A DNA stretch of 64,000 bases. It comes from Erodium maritimum (Eukaryota > Streptophyta > Magnoliopsida > Geraniales > Geraniaceae). The translations under genes and the position numbers were made by a program. Below the pieces are notes generated by a model. The model was not told the DNA's origin. It did not search any database and saw nothing but the letters and a program-made list of their open reading frames with translations. Below, piece after piece: positions 24,901 through 37,477 of the stretch. The first letter of the stretch is position 1, and each line of letters begins with the position of its first letter. The stretch lies in the NCBI GenBank assembly GCA_963921825.1, contig OY997589.1, forward strand, positions 6,634,001-6,698,000, given 5' to 3'.

Positions 24901-27016
24901 CGGTGGAGTCAGAGGCGGGAACGTGATTGGCGCAAGGCCATCTGCTCAGGGATGTTGTTGGACCATAGTCAGACAAGTATCTCGGAAGTGGGGTTACACT
25001 TACCGACTCAAAAACGATCTTTTGAACCATTGGTTCGGGTTCTCTTTCGGGTGGGTCCAGAAGCCCAAGAAGACGGGACGGGTCCTCACAAATTAGGTGA
25101 GGTCTGCGATGCAGTCTCGTCATACCGTATAAGTCAGGGTAGGAGGTATAGTATGGACTGATGGATGATTTTCCTATACCAAACCCAATCGGGTATCTCT
25201 GGCTAGCCTCCTCAAGGTGGGGGCGCTCAGCTTGCCCCAATAACACAAGACAAACCCCAATTTCGCCAGAGCACCCCTCTTCGGTTGTTACAAGTCCCCA
25301 ACGAAGGACCAAGATGTTATTTAAACAGCCTGGTACTACTGGTTTATTAGTCTCTTGTATTTACTTAAGTGTTAAATTTGTCTCTCTTTCGTCTGCGATG
25401 AAAAACAAATTCGATTACTCTGTCACGAGTGTTAATACATTGGACTCTTATAGGTTCTCGACTATATTCTAGATCTTGAGGAATATACATATTTTTATGT
25501 ACTTAGTGATATGTACCCGGAGAAAACAAAGTCAAAAGAGAGAAGCTCTCGCCTTACTCTAGACTTTTCTCAGTCGTATCCCTTACAGCTCTACTCCTTT
25601 CTTTTGTCGTTGTCGGTGACTTTCATGGTTTGGCTGTGTGAGTCACCGGTGGTTCTTCCCTCTCCCCCTCTCCCATTCTGTTTTCAATTTCTTCCTTTCT
25701 GTTTCCTTCTTCCTTCTGGCAAAGCTACTCCCCTCGGACGCATCGACGGTGACTCCTTTCATCTTTATCAGTGGCGACCTTTTCTGGTTCCGAGTAGGAT
25801 GCTTTTCTCCACATTCCACGATGTGGATTGAAGTGGAATTGGTCCAGCATACCTCACATTTCCCGCCCAGATCTTCTCCAGGGTTACAGATGTTCGTCGT
25901 AGTGTGATCTCCTTTCTAGATCCGCTTTTTGTATTCAACTGTTTCTCGATTTGTTTGGGTTACCGGGCCTCGTTGGAGCGTGATGGCCTCCGACAAGGGG
26001 TTAGGCAAGTATGGCCTTGGTTTTGAAGAATCAGTGTTGTAGGTGAGGACTTCTTCGGGTCGTTGCGTCGGATACTTAGATCTGGTTCCATGGAAGCTAC
26101 TCCTGGCTTCTCTTGGTTCGTTGCCTTCTCAGGTATGAATCCTATCCCTATTACTCCTATTTTCCTCTATGTTTTACAGATGTTCGGATTGACAGTTTTT
26201 TGTGCTGGTCGGCGGTTTTGTTCGTCTGATTTTGGGTGTTTTAGGGTTAGGGGCACTTTTCGGTAATTTATTTTTGCTCGGTATCACTTTCGATACCGGT
26301 CCTCCTCCCTTAGGTCACCTCTCAGCATTTGTTGGGGGTGGGTTACCGATTCGATTGCGGAGGACCAACCGTTTTTTATTTGTCCCGTCTGATTGGTAGT
26401 GTTCCTAAGCAGGGTGTTAGAGTGAGAGTGGTCGGAGGGCGTTATGTTGGTGTTGTCTGTAACATCCCGCCGTGCCAGAACCGGGCCACACGCGCGGCGA
26501 TGTTAGGTTTGCAGCCCAATACACCCCAATCCCTCTGGTGTATTGTCCACAGACAAATACCAACCTAGGTTGTTGGTGAGACTTTAACCCAAGAGCTCAT
26601 CCTTTATAGTATTTCCTTGAGTGATGCTATCACCAATTGAGCTGCAGCTCAATTTGTGAGAAAAAAAAAAGTCAAATCACGTGAGAAAAAGAATCCAGTG
26701 AGAACAGTCCATTGAAACAAGTAATGTAAGTAAACTTCTGGAAGTGCCCATATTTGTAATATTAACTCACTCGACAAACGTTGTGAAGAATAAAAATCTC
26801 CAACATAAGGTTACTGATTCTGACCTTCACATTAGCGGTTATATATTACTGATACAAAACCTAAACAATGAACAACAAATGATGGGGATTAAACTAACCG
26901 GGAGGTTTGAGGTGAAGGAGGGACGACCGTGTCGGAGCAGGCAGTAGAGTCCACCGCCGGTGCAGAGGTAGTGGTAGTGAGCTGCAGCAGAGGACATGAC
27001 GGACTGGATACATCAT
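18905..27016 (-). CDS. CPS: Class II diterpene cyclase (copalyl diphosphate synthase family)
   Basis: Cyclises geranylgeranyl diphosphate to a bicyclic diphosphate in plastids. Fourteen exons (minus strand order): 26899-27016, 24546-24638, 24383-24447, 23552-23855, 23147-23330, 22838-23052, 22644-22764, 22431-22543, 20433-20662, 20227-20342, 20056-20154, 19711-19950, 19439-19550, 18905-19354. They sum to 2460 nt, 819 aa, in frame throughout, as expected for the family. The first 39 residues are Arg/Ser/Leu-rich, like a transit peptide. Visible motifs: SAYDTAW, DGSWG, the class II acid motif DIDD (residues 384-387), and the family's C-terminal alpha domain without a class I DDXXD. Tyr270 and Arg338 replace the histidines of gibberellin-type ent-CPS, so a specialised product is likely. 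The start at 27016 is chosen because only this frame joins exon 2. The exact product cannot be read from sequence. Confidence 0.93.
20930..22330 (-). mobile_element. LINE-like insertion in cyclase intron 8
   Basis: A GC-rich block inside the large intron 20663-22430, unlike the AT-rich intron around it. On the minus strand it opens with a T/C-rich leader (about 22210-22330) followed by broken Arg/Pro/Ser-rich coding sequence starting near 22193, resembling LINE ORF1 starts elsewhere in the window. No reverse transcriptase was seen and boundaries were not fixed by a target duplication. Confidence 0.4.
23405..23489. repeat. Near-perfect hairpin in cyclase intron 4
   Basis: Two arms of about 38 nt (23405-23443 and 23453-23489) are reverse complements around a 9-nt loop; the core word is ATGTGGCACACCTATGTA. 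A third, weaker copy of the arm follows at about 23490-23525. Probably a small foldback element; in the transcript it would form a strong stem. Confidence 0.8.
24009..24382. mobile_element. MULE-type MITE in cyclase intron 3
   Basis: Begins GGGTTAATTTCACCTCAGTA, like the MULE at 7305, and contains the same GTTAGTGAGGAGTATTATGG subterminal word. The right half is an inverted counterpart (GGTACTAAGGTGACAC near 24360), but the outermost right end does not mirror the left end, so it is incomplete. Its right edge abuts exon 3 at 24383. Confidence 0.65.
24760..26660. repeat. Repeat-derived filler in cyclase intron 1
   Basis: The 2.26-kb first intron holds GC-richer blocks unlike the flanking intron. 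24770-25330 has LTR-like character, 25505-26450 resembles plant LINE leader sequence, and 26457-26660 starts TGTAACATCCCG like a gypsy LTR. No open coding family was recognised and no matched termini were found, so the classification is tentative. Confidence 0.35.
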
Positions 27017-27128
27017 AAGCTCCGGCGTTGTTGGCCGGAACCGATGGGTCTCTGTTGCAGAATAGCACTCAAAACTGTGCCTGCACTAAACTAAACTAAA
27101 CTAAACAAACCCAAAACTCCTACGCATA

Positions 27129-27140
27129 GCATATATAAGA
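27129..27140 (-). promoter_or_regulatory. TATA box of the cyclase gene
   Basis: The minus strand reads CTTATATATGC about 115-125 bp upstream of the chosen ATG. This predicts a transcription start near 27100 and a short leader of about 85 nt, which contains a run of CTAAA-type repeats at 27086-27107. Inferred from position and consensus only. Confidence 0.55.
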
Positions 27141-28189
27141 TTTGCGTAATATTACAGTCTATATTATTGATCAAGTCATTAAACAAATTGATGTGCGCAA
27201 CTTGTTCCTACAATATTAGTGTATGTTTCTTTGTTTTAACTAATTATGTGACTTCCCAGACACTGGCTTGTAATGTTATTAAATTATTATTTTGTTTTGT
27301 TGACCAACCAATAGCATCGACAATTTGACATCGAACTAATTAAATGTTGTTGTTTATCGTGTTTTTTTTGAGGAAAGGTTATGCTTACATTCAATTATAT
27401 CCTAAATGAGAATAATAATGTAGTTAAGGGATAATATTGGATACAAGTCGAGAAAACGATTGAAGTCCTCTGCTTGAAGCTAGACAGGTGATCCGACACA
27501 TTTAGCTGATGATAAAAATTTATACACGGTATAGTAGAATAGAATCGACCACTGAAGATACGTACAATGACACAAAATCAAAGAGCTAAATACCGCAAAG
27601 CATGGTTGTCTTGGCATGCTGGATGACGGGTCCCAAACTACTGTGAAGAGTCTGAAAGACTCGCTTGCTTCTGGACCCAACGAGTTTCCACTCCCCATTG
27701 GGGCTCTGCTCTCGAGGATCAGGGTCCTTGTCGATGTTGAGAGATAGACACCGACGGGCCGAAATTTCCTTTTCCTGACGGTGATAGCAACACTAGGTAA
27801 TATCGAGTAAGGGCCAAGGCATCATGGGATCAACGGTAGAATAGATCGAGGGCACTTCAAAGGTAGACTAACGAGGGAGGAAAAAAACTTCCGAGTTCGA
27901 GAAGCCTGACTGTTGAGAGCGGGAGGCAGGGAGAATCGTGCACAAATGCACAGACTCTAAAAAACCAAAATAGTTGGTGGAACTATCTCGACCCATATGG
28001 AGGCGGCCACAACACCAGCCCACATGAAGGTAGTCACAACACCGTCCCACGTGAAGGCGGCCACTAAACTTCCAAACTCCGGGAAGACAAACCGACACCC
28101 CAGCTAACCGAATGGAAAAAGGGGATGGGAACCCAAAGACCAAAACAGCAGTAGCCGAGTCTGGCATGGACTGTACTGACTAGAAGGGG
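27141..28189. other. Upstream region of the cyclase gene and unclassified repeats
   Basis: 27141-27480 is AT-rich promoter-side sequence. 27480-28190 is GC-richer and repeat-like with only broken frames, and continues into the LINE fragment that follows. Confidence 0.4.
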
Positions 28190-28690
28190 TAGACGGTTGA
28201 AGTTCTCGCCGAAATCAAATAAAGGGGAGCCAAACGCCCATTCACCACTGTTGGGGACGTATAGAGGAAAGATCGATGGAGCTCGGGGACTAACTACGAC
28301 TTCCCTACCAATGGGTAGGAAGCGCTTGGTAGGGGATATTCAAGAATCAGAATCTGAGGGTTCTACACGTTTCGATGGAGCACACCGAGTAGTGTTGGGA
28401 GGCAGCAAGCATCCTCGCCTCGCCCAATGAGGAGATCGTGGTCCAGTGGGGGTGTACGGGTACTACCACCCCATTGGACGTAGGGTGGCATCCACCAAGT
28501 ACCAGAAGAATACTCTTTTACTGTCTCGGGAACCAACACTCTCGCGTTCTTGGAATCATACATTATCGATCAAGGGATGACGACGCGTGTTGGATTCTCG
28601 AAGCAATACTTAGTCTGCCTCTGCGCCAACTTTCCGAAAATGGGCCCGTTCTGTCCTAGCTCACCGTTGGAAGTAGTTTTATCGATTTCT
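28190..28690 (+). mobile_element. LINE fragment spanning the ORF1/ORF2 junction
   Basis: The plus strand encodes a Lys/Arg/Ser-rich ORF1 tail (MGRKRLVGDIQESESEG, from about 28310) and then broken sequence resembling the start of the ORF2 endonuclease, around 28490-28620. It is degenerate and lacks reverse transcriptase. Confidence 0.45.
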
Positions 28691-28964
28691 TCGGCCAGTA
28701 TTGCAATATCCCTCTCTCAACATCCACCCAGAACATTTCAGTATATGAGCATTTTCCTTCTTCTTTTATCGTTTTTGGTCCAACGATGTTCAGATCGTTC
28801 ATTTCAATTATCTTATTTATTTGCTTTATTACTCTTAGGTTATCCCGCTTTGAGTCAGGATTTTATTTTCTTCTAATATATTAGTTACAATTACAGTTGA
28901 AAAAAATAAGTTACACCGTTTCCTTTTTACGAGAAAAATGTATTGAAAAGATACTTAATTAGAA

Positions 28965-29390
28965 AAATTACGTCTAACTACTAATTATCCATGATTTTCA
29001 CCTAACTACTTTAACTATGTTTTTCGTTTGAGAGAGACCCTAACTTTTAAAAAGAATTAATTTACTACTTCTCCGTTAGTTTCTTGACGGAAAATGAGTC
29101 ATGATACATACACATGACCATGTTTTTCAAAAAATGACATAGATATTGTCATACGCTGTTATTTTCTCAATAGCTCTCTGTTATTATTTTCCTAAAAATG
29201 TAAATGAGGTAGAAATAATAATTTTTATAAGGATGTTTATATTATTTTTGAAAAAAATTAAGTCATATGCATGACAAGTAAACTGATTTGTTTAGAAAGT
29301 TAAAGTATCTTCCATATGAAGAAAAATAGTTAAATATAACTAACTAAAATTCATGAATAATCTGGAATAACTAAGTGTAACTTTCGTATT
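28965..29390. mobile_element. Degenerate inverted-repeat MITE downstream of NUP133
   Basis: The left arm (TCCATGATTTTCACCTAACT near 28990) and the reverse complement of the right arm (about 29320-29385) are clearly related with many mismatches. Size and AT-rich arms fit a MULE-type MITE. Edges are approximate. Confidence 0.5.
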
Positions 29391-29605
29391 TAATTTGATC
29401 ACGAACAGAAGAAGATAGTAATTTATCAGAAACATATTTTTATATTGAATTCTAATCACCAATTTAATATTTTACATGCCATTAAGGAACACAAAATAAT
29501 ACGGCAAAAACAATACCATCCCTTCTTCTGTTCAAGGTTTTGTTCTCATCTCGAGATCCATACACACCCCCATTCCATCTGGGCCAGCCCATCCTAACAT
29601 TACCA

Positions 29606-32600
29606 TCACTCCATCTGGGCCGGCCCATCCTCCACCCTGACATCACCTTCAACACTACCCATCATCACAGCAGTAAGCATCAGCTTCCCAGCGTCAGGGA
29701 AATCTTTGTGCTGCATCAATATCGCCTCAACCGAACCTATCTCCTTCAAAGCCAACGATGCCTCCATATTTTCTTGCCTCAGTGGCAGAACCTCGTCGAA
29801 CCCTTCCTCATAAGTCTCTCCTAACGGCCCATAGCACCGCCCCGAAGCCTGGAACAGCACCGTGCTGCTCAAGACCTGCATGGTCTCCTCGTCCCCCCAC
29901 CCTTCGGCCGTGTAGGCTTGGTGCAGTTCGCTCCAGTCATCCCGGTCAGCGGCGTTCTTCCAGCACTCTTCTAGAAGATTCTTGTGGCTCTTCCGGAAGG
30001 ATGAGCTGGTCCACGAAAACACATCGAAGGCCCGTAATGAGAGCTCTGGAGTGCCGCCTTGTAAGCACAGTTTGATGAGGTCTTCGGGACGGAGGAGGCT
30101 ATGTGCTATGTTTTTCTTTTCTTCGATGTTGTCGGGAAGGAGATGTACTATCTCTTCCTGAAAGTGGTTAAGCATAAGTCTGTCATGAGTCTCATGAGTA
30201 CAGTGGAGAGGGTACAATGAGAACTATTGTATATATATTTTTGAACATAGTGCACCTGTAATTTCAGAAGCTTCAGATCGGCTTCAATACGCTTCATCTT
30301 TGTCAAAGAATTGGTATCTGTGCCTGCTGGTGAAGTAAAATGTAGAATTGAGGATTAAAGCATAGTAACAAAATATTTCGTTCAAGCATTTAGTCATTGA
30401 CAATGAAGCACTTGTTCCAATATACCAAATCCTTAACTAAGAAAGATAGAATTAAATTGATTTTTATATCCCCATACTCAGTTATTTGACGGGAAATAAC
30501 TACAAAATTTATCATGAACACATTCATCCTTTTTCTGTTCTTTACCAGACAAATGCCACATTAGGCATGCTTGCGGAAACAGTTAACTTTGCTCTAACAT
30601 CTATGAGAATTAATAATAAAAGGGATGATAGCAAAATAGGACTCTAAGGTATTCATTTTTTGCAATTTGTAGCCCTCTTCTTTGGTGATGGTACAATAGT
30701 GCCTTAGACTTGTATTTTGGTTGCACTTTGTATCAAGATGACAATTTTACTCTTAAAATTTAAATTTAAAAAATAATATTTAGTATACCAAAAATCCAAA
30801 ACTTCATATCCCTTGATTTTCTTCCTTTTTGTACCATACAAAGAGCAAGAAATTTAAAAGACGTGAAATTTTGGAAATTTTGCTTTTTACGTATAATTTT
30901 TAACTTAAATTTTCAATGGTAAAATCGTCAATTTGAAACAAATTTATACAAAGTGCAACCATAAAAACAATTTCATGGCACTTTTTTTTGCTACTATATA
31001 TCAAAGAAGTGGATTACAAGTTGCAAAAAGTGAATAGCTCGCATACTTTTCTGCAATTATCTCTTAGTGAAATCACATGCTCTTACCTAAATATTTGAGA
31101 ACCTGCCAATAATAAGAGCATGAACAACAGAAAGGACCTTGGTCAGGGAGTGGGAGTGCAGACATTGTGCTGACTGGACAAAAGTCAGGGAGTGGGAGTG
31201 CAGAAAAGTGGGTGTTTTGCAACAGAAAGGACCTTGAGGTCCTGGGAGTGCAGAACAGTGCTGACTGGATTATTATTTGATATTTTCCTGTTTTATTTAA
31301 TTCGTTATCAGAAACCGTTTAACCTAGTCATAATTTAAACAATTTTGGAAATAAATAATTAATGACAATCAATTATTAATAAATTCAACACGAATATAAA
31401 ATTTAATACAATAAATGAAGTGCAAAAAAGTAAAATAATAAAATAAGTGCAAAAAATTAATGCAATAAATTAAGTGAAAATTGTAACACAATGTATTAAT
31501 ATAATAAAATAATTAAAAAAATGAATACAATGCACGAGACCCAGCGTCGCCCGACATATTTCACGACAATAATTGAAACGAGAGAGAAGAATTTGGGAAG
31601 GAGAGAGTGAAGTTGGATAGTTGAAGTAGAAAATGGTGTGAAAAAAATGAGAGGGGAAGGGTAATTATAGGGGTTTTTGTGCTGATTTTTGAATTAAAAA
31701 AAAAAAAAAAACTAGCCGTTCGGGACACGTGGCAGCGCCACACGCTGCCAGCGCAGCAGAAGGCGCGCCGGCGCGTCCAGCGCACCCGGCCAGCAAGAGG
31801 GGAACGGGGAGCGGTGCAAGGGGAGCAGGAGCGCGAAAATGGGGAGCGGGGCCGAGCTTTTTGGCCTCCACAGCAGAACGGCCCGCGCGCCCGGCCAGCG
31901 AACGGCACGGCGCGGGGAGCGGGACCGTTCTGTTGTACATGCTCTAAAGCACCCCTCCAGATTTATTTAGTTGCAACCTAACTTAGTTCCCACAATCTTC
32001 ACACACATTACAGACATTTCCGTATTCTCTGTTAGATCAATATCCACTTTAGATGTATGCTTCATAATGTCATGTGCAACTTACAACAGCTCAAATATAG
32101 TTTGAACCATAAAAAACAGCAGGTAATGCAAGAACTTTGCAGGGTATCCAGGGCCCACCGATTAAAATTTAGAACGAATGTTGCAAGGGTGGGAAGAGGA
32201 GATAAACAAAACCAACATATAAATTCAGAAAAAATAAAGACAAAGAATAAACATGTACCTGCCATTGAAGCTATTTTTGAGAGATTAAGAAGACGTTTTC
32301 TGTCTGCCAATGATGGCTCCACATTTGTATACTCAAGGTCCATACTTTCTTCAGCAGGTGAAATGGAGTTCTCATACTGAGAAAGAGCTAACACATGAAG
32401 AGTTTCTGAAGCTGAGGAAAATTGGTTGAGGAAAACTTCATGAAGCCACTGTAACTCCTGGTGCTGCTTTAGAAATATAGATAGCTCATCCTGGAATTCT
32501 TCCCCAAGCCTTAAAAGCTCGGAAATTTTTTTTATCTCATACAGTTGTTCAAAAACAAAATAACTGAAGCCTCCTCTGGGTCCCACAGTCTCGCGCTGCA

Positions 32601-35600
32601 AGACATAACAATCAAAGACTCTTCAGGATAACCATGACCATCAAATATGGTAGAAAATGCCACAACAGAAAAACTTCTTCATCCCTTCAAGATAAGATTA
32701 GCACTTATGCGTAAGTACAAGCAAACCAAAAATACCATGTTCAATTGGGTACCCCAAGCTCTCCATGGTCTTAAACCACTTCAAGAGTAGACTTGGAAAG
32801 GGTGCCGCTGTTTTTAGCCCAAAATTTCTTTAGAAATACAAAACGCGATCATGATATACAGATTAACTGCCAAAATTCAGTGTCCACCAAATACACAGTT
32901 CACCACGAGCTCACATAAGATAATACATTATTACATGAGGGTAAAATATTGCTAGAGCTATTACACTTTAGTTGCTGATAATATGAATACGACCACCTGT
33001 TAAAATGTTGCATAGTGGTACATTACAGCATTACTTAGGCTAGGTGATGAAAACCAAAATATATTTTCATTTCACAAGCAACTGTAGTCATATTTGACAC
33101 TAAATTCAGAGATGGTGAACAGCTCAAACATGAGTCAATTATCCAATAGTGACAGTACGTCATGACTGGCAAAAGAAAGAGCATCAAGGACACAAACAAA
33201 AGCAAAGAACGCATACCAAAAGATGAATAATATAACATGAAAATAATCCGGGGAATACTCTTATCCATACCATAATATTTCTTAGAAGTACTGGATCATT
33301 GAGGTCACAACATAACTTCCACATAGTTTTGTAGCCTTCATGACGCTTCGCTATAGAGATCAAATGTGAAGAAAACTTCCTAAGAGCCTCATCCATTGCC
33401 TCTTCAGCTCCTTCACTCTGCCCCTATAAAAAGTTGGCATTTCAAGAATACATGTAAACCCAGCAGGGCCATACCCAGGACAAAGACATCATGTGAGGAA
33501 TAATAGACTGACCTGGAATTCAGCCTCTGCAAAGCCTTTAGCTTGTTCATACAAGGAGTCAAGAAGCGCATCCCTCCTATTCCAATACTCATCAAGTAAA
33601 CCTTTGGGTTTCTCTCCCCGCTCTACTTTTGCTGTAATAGCGCCGGCATAGGCCTCCAATATTACTTCAGCCAGTACTTCTAGATGGCGATATATATCAG
33701 ATCTTGCAGACATGTTAAATCCAGATGTTTCATTTAAAAGCTGAAGCATGAAAGAAGCGGCATTCCACAATCCATTTCGTACAACAGGTTCACAATACCA
33801 AGGCGTTAAGCCCTCAGGTGGTGGGTACCACATCTGATGCTCAGTTCTGAACTGTATTGCTGTTCGAAGTATAGTAACACATGCATTTGAAAGTTCACAA
33901 GCTCTCTGAATTTGTACCGAAGATGGCATCTCTGTGCTGATTAAATATTCTAGCTGTTTGTCCAAGCAGTGAAATACTTCCTCAAGGTCAGAAACTTTAC
34001 TATAGAACACTTCAGCATTATCTCTGTCCATGAGAAGTACAGTATTCCTGCGGGCCCTCTCACCAACTAACTGAATAAGATCCCAGAGAGCCCCTGAAGC
34101 TTCACTCTCTGGACTAGAGTACTGTGATCGGTTTTGGCTGATTGCATTTTGTAGCTCCCTCAGTTGAATCATTGCGATAAGCTTTTCACCATGTCCCAAT
34201 ATAATTTGTAAAGCATATCCTGCCAACAGAAAATTTCATATTTTAGACAGGAAAATGTCTACCTCCCTCATCATCATGCTATAATTTTTATAATATAATA
34301 AGAATAATCTGATTTAGCTGTTCAGTGGAATACATATAATATTTGAGGATGATAGAGCATTAACCAGTAAACCTTATTCGGCAAGAAAACAGTGAATTTA
34401 TGTGAGCTGGCAAAATGTAATAACCTAAAAATTAACCTCATATAAAATCATCTGAGAGCCAATGATTGGGTCTTAAATATCCTAATAGGAGACTTTAAAA
34501 GGCAGCAAATGACAGGGCCCTCCCATGTCAAATAAAGAACATAGGATTGTGGGATACGATAAAATCACATAGCAGGCACTACTAAAAATGAAGTAACAGG
34601 CCTGAAAGATTACATATGCATGGCGAAAGCAAAACAACGATCATATAATCAAAATCATTAAAATAGACAATGAATCTTACTCTGCCTAGAACAAAGCTCT
34701 TCATGGCACTTGGATAAAGCAAGAAACTGCAGAAGTTTTTGATGCTTCTGCTGCTTATCAATGAGTTGGTTGGATACAACTGCCATAGCCACAATTTCAG
34801 CACCTCTCGTGGTTGTCCAGTGTTTAGCTAATGAGTCAACAATGGATTTACTAGTGCGAGCAAAGATGTTTGTTTCTCCATCCCTTTCAAATGCCCCAGA
34901 ATGTCGTAACTTTTCAAGTGCCCCATCTACCTGCCCGGATAATAGAAAGTCATGGAAAATATGTGCGAGTATAGCGTCAGACTCTTCATCCTGGGCAGTT
35001 CGACGTGCAATCCCAGATATAGCTGCTCTTTGTTTATCTCCAGCATCCCATGCTTCAGAACTAGCCCTTCTGGGTGCAATGTTACCTGTGAATGTGAGGT
35101 TCCTTTGCTCTTCTTGAGAAGATCTTTCGTTGGAGCTCCCCTTACGTGATAAGCTACGCTCAGGTGGCTCAACTCCTCCAATTACAACAGCTTTTTCTGG
35201 TATTGCCCATATTCCTGCTTTCTCAGTAAGTACAACCCACGCACCTTCACCATCATCTGTAGAAGGAAGAACTGAAGCATCTAGAACTTTTCCAGCATCA
35301 TACGGTAGGTCAAATTGATAAAGCCGCGTAGAGTTTCTATAGTAATGGGATACTGTGGCTGTCCCGTCACCAGATAGTATAATTGCTGAACCTGAAGGCT
35401 TGCCTCCTATCCTCATTCTCATGGAAAACAAGAAGTCCTCATCTTCTACTCTTGCTTTTGGAATTATCACTTGGATGGGAGCCTTTTTCTCCAAAACCCT
35501 CTCACTTCCAGAGATGTTTACCCCAGATTTATATTGCATTGTCAGAAGAGAATACTGTGTGTAGCTTGAACTGCTCACCCGGTCCTTGCAGAAGGTTGCA

Positions 35601-37477
35601 ACAAGAATGCTGATTTCATTTCCACGATCATCTACCTGTACATCAAGAGGCCAGATTTGTTTCTGACCAGCCAGATCTTTCTTAATAGCCACATCTGCAT
35701 CAGTACCAATAAATTCACAAGACCAAAGCTTTGAAACATTTAAATCAGGAGATAGTTTGATACTAAAACATTGTATCTCATGATCTGTCAGTAGCAAGAA
35801 CTGTCTATTAAATTCCTCCAATGGATGAAACGGAAAACGCCAAATCATGGATCTAGGATACCCTTTACTCCCTATATGTTGACCACTATCAACACCCTGA
35901 GAAGTTAAACTCAATATGTTGCGGTATACTTTGCTGCGTTGAATACCAGTGGGGCTGCAGTAGAACTGCCAAAGTTCACCACTGGAACTACATGCAAGGG
36001 CAACACACACATGCCGGTTGTTAGGGATTGCAGAAGCAACCAAAGAGTTGACACAACTTGATTCAACCAAGTTACTTCCAAGCCTGCTACGTTGCCACTG
36101 CCTATTTGGGGTTGTCTTCCCATCCACTGGTGAAGAAGTGTCATAAGATTCATCAGACGGTGCTAAGCTAGTGATAGGAGCATTTCCATCATCAGAATAA
36201 ATGTCCGGCCAGTATATAACAGCTCGAGTGTGCCGATTATGTATCACAACACCAACAGAGCTGCTTTGCTGTACACCTTTGTTTGTTCTAGCACGCATGC
36301 CATCCCAGTGAACAACACAGAGCAACCAACTGTTCCGTGGGTGAGAATTTTTCCCAATATGCACATCATTTGAAACATCCGATGGAAGTTGAAGAACAAC
36401 ACATTTTCTGGAAGAAGTAGATGATAAGAGACTCCAAATAAACAGTTTGCTTCCACAGATAATCCAAGAAAGGGATGTTTCCTTGTCCATTCCACCAGAT
36501 ATGCACGTGTCCCCTGCAAGAAGAAAAAAAATCACATACCACCTCATTTAAATAAAATCCAGACTAAATTTAAAGAACCTTTGAACTATGAAATATTCAA
36601 GCCAACTGTACATACCAGACACGCGCTTCTGCAGAAAGATGGCTTCTTCATCACGTACAACTTGAGGGAACTCTCCAACATATACAGGCTTTGTTGGATC
36701 TATTTCATCCCCTTTCTCGTTTTTGTGCGCGGCTGGAATTCTAGGAAATGTGACGATATTTGAGCAAATGGTTCAGCGAACGTTAACCAGGCAAACAAAA
36801 TTACTAACTACAGTAAATTATATCAATATCAATTCAATTCCCATAGATCCAAAACCTAAGGTGAATCTGTATATGGATACAAATGTACTCTATAATTTGC
36901 ATTATACTAAAGAGGGAACAGACTCCTGAAAGCTTTCCAAAAAGCTATGGATACATAAACGAGTAAGAACTACGCCTCTAGGTTTAACTTTTGATCACAA
37001 ACACAAAAAGAGCACAATACACTGCTCAAAACTTCAATGTCATAAGAACAGTGAACTCGAAATCAAAGAGACCAGGCATATATTATTCTCACCCAATGGA
37101 TCCACACTCATCCAACAGTATACAATTTCCATATAGTTCAGTTGTTCACAACATTCAGAAAAACAAGTTACAGTGATACCGAAGTGATTAACATTGGTAA
37201 TTGCAAAAATATCAGGAAAAAAATGCAGATGCTAGAATTCGCTAGATCGATACTGAGCATAACTTCGATACACACATAGATACCTGGCGAGGACGGATAA
37301 GCGAGGGCCCCAGGGAGCGGGGGTGCCGGTGCTGGGGCGATTTGGCACCGAATCTTCGTGAAGAGATCTACGGTTGTCGGCGAGAGGAGTGACCGGAGAA
37401 TCATCCGGCGCCGAGTTCCTTGGAGTCCGCTCCTTGCGGGAGCTCAAATTCGGTCTCTTCGTTCCCGGAGAGAACAT
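29606..37477 (-). CDS. NUP133: Nucleoporin NUP133
   Basis: Scaffold subunit of the nuclear pore Y-complex (Nup107-160). Eight exons (minus strand order): 37284-37477, 36616-36740, 34681-36513, 33513-34219, 33271-33423, 32259-32595, 30256-30323, 29606-30157. They sum to 3969 nt, 1322 aa, close to the Arabidopsis protein of about 1315 aa, and every junction keeps frame with GT-AG introns. The N-terminal part (about residues 75-490) is the nucleoporin beta-propeller; the rest is the alpha-helical stack. Recognisable stretches include VRDEEAIFLQKRVSG, HEVFLNQFSSASETLHVLAL and ELSLRAFDVFSWTSSSFRKS. The gene looks intact; intron 6 carries two MITEs. Confidence 0.96.
30651..31035. mobile_element. 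Inverted-repeat MITE in NUP133 intron 6
   Basis: The left arm begins ATTCATTTTTTGCAATTTGTAG-like sequence and the right end, reversed, reads ATTCACTTTTTGCAACTTG. Both arms share TGGTTGCACTTTGTAT further in, giving arms of over 100 bp. Superfamily not determined. Confidence 0.7.
31116..31944. mobile_element. PIF/Harbinger-type MITE in NUP133 intron 6
   Basis: 829 bp with inverted termini GAGCATGAACAACAG (left) and GAGCATGTACAACAG (right, reversed), flanked by TAA at 31113-31115 and 31945-31947. Inside, the words GGGAGTGGGAGTGCAG and ACAGAAAGGACCTTG are repeated near the left end, and the last 230 bp are strikingly GC-rich. Non-coding. Confidence 0.75.

Noticed and set aside
24833-25312. 159-codon minus-strand frame in cyclase intron 1 as a gene
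   Set aside because: No family recognised, sits in repeat-like intron sequence, and lacks a promoter or splice context.
26899-26997. Cyclase start at the second candidate ATG (26997, reading MSSAAAHYHYL)
   Set aside because: That frame does not join exon 2 in the frame encoding the conserved CNAISK segment; the ATG at 27016 does.
18905-27016. Reading the cyclase as a pseudogene because of its many insertions
   Set aside because: All 14 exons join in frame to 819 residues with catalytic DIDD intact, so there is no sequence evidence of loss of function.
29758-30075. Plus-strand frame opposite the last NUP133 exon
   Set aside because: Antisense shadow of a strongly conserved coding exon.
34761-35613. 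Several plus-strand frames opposite NUP133 exon 3
   Set aside because: Antisense shadows; the minus-strand propeller coding sequence explains the openness.
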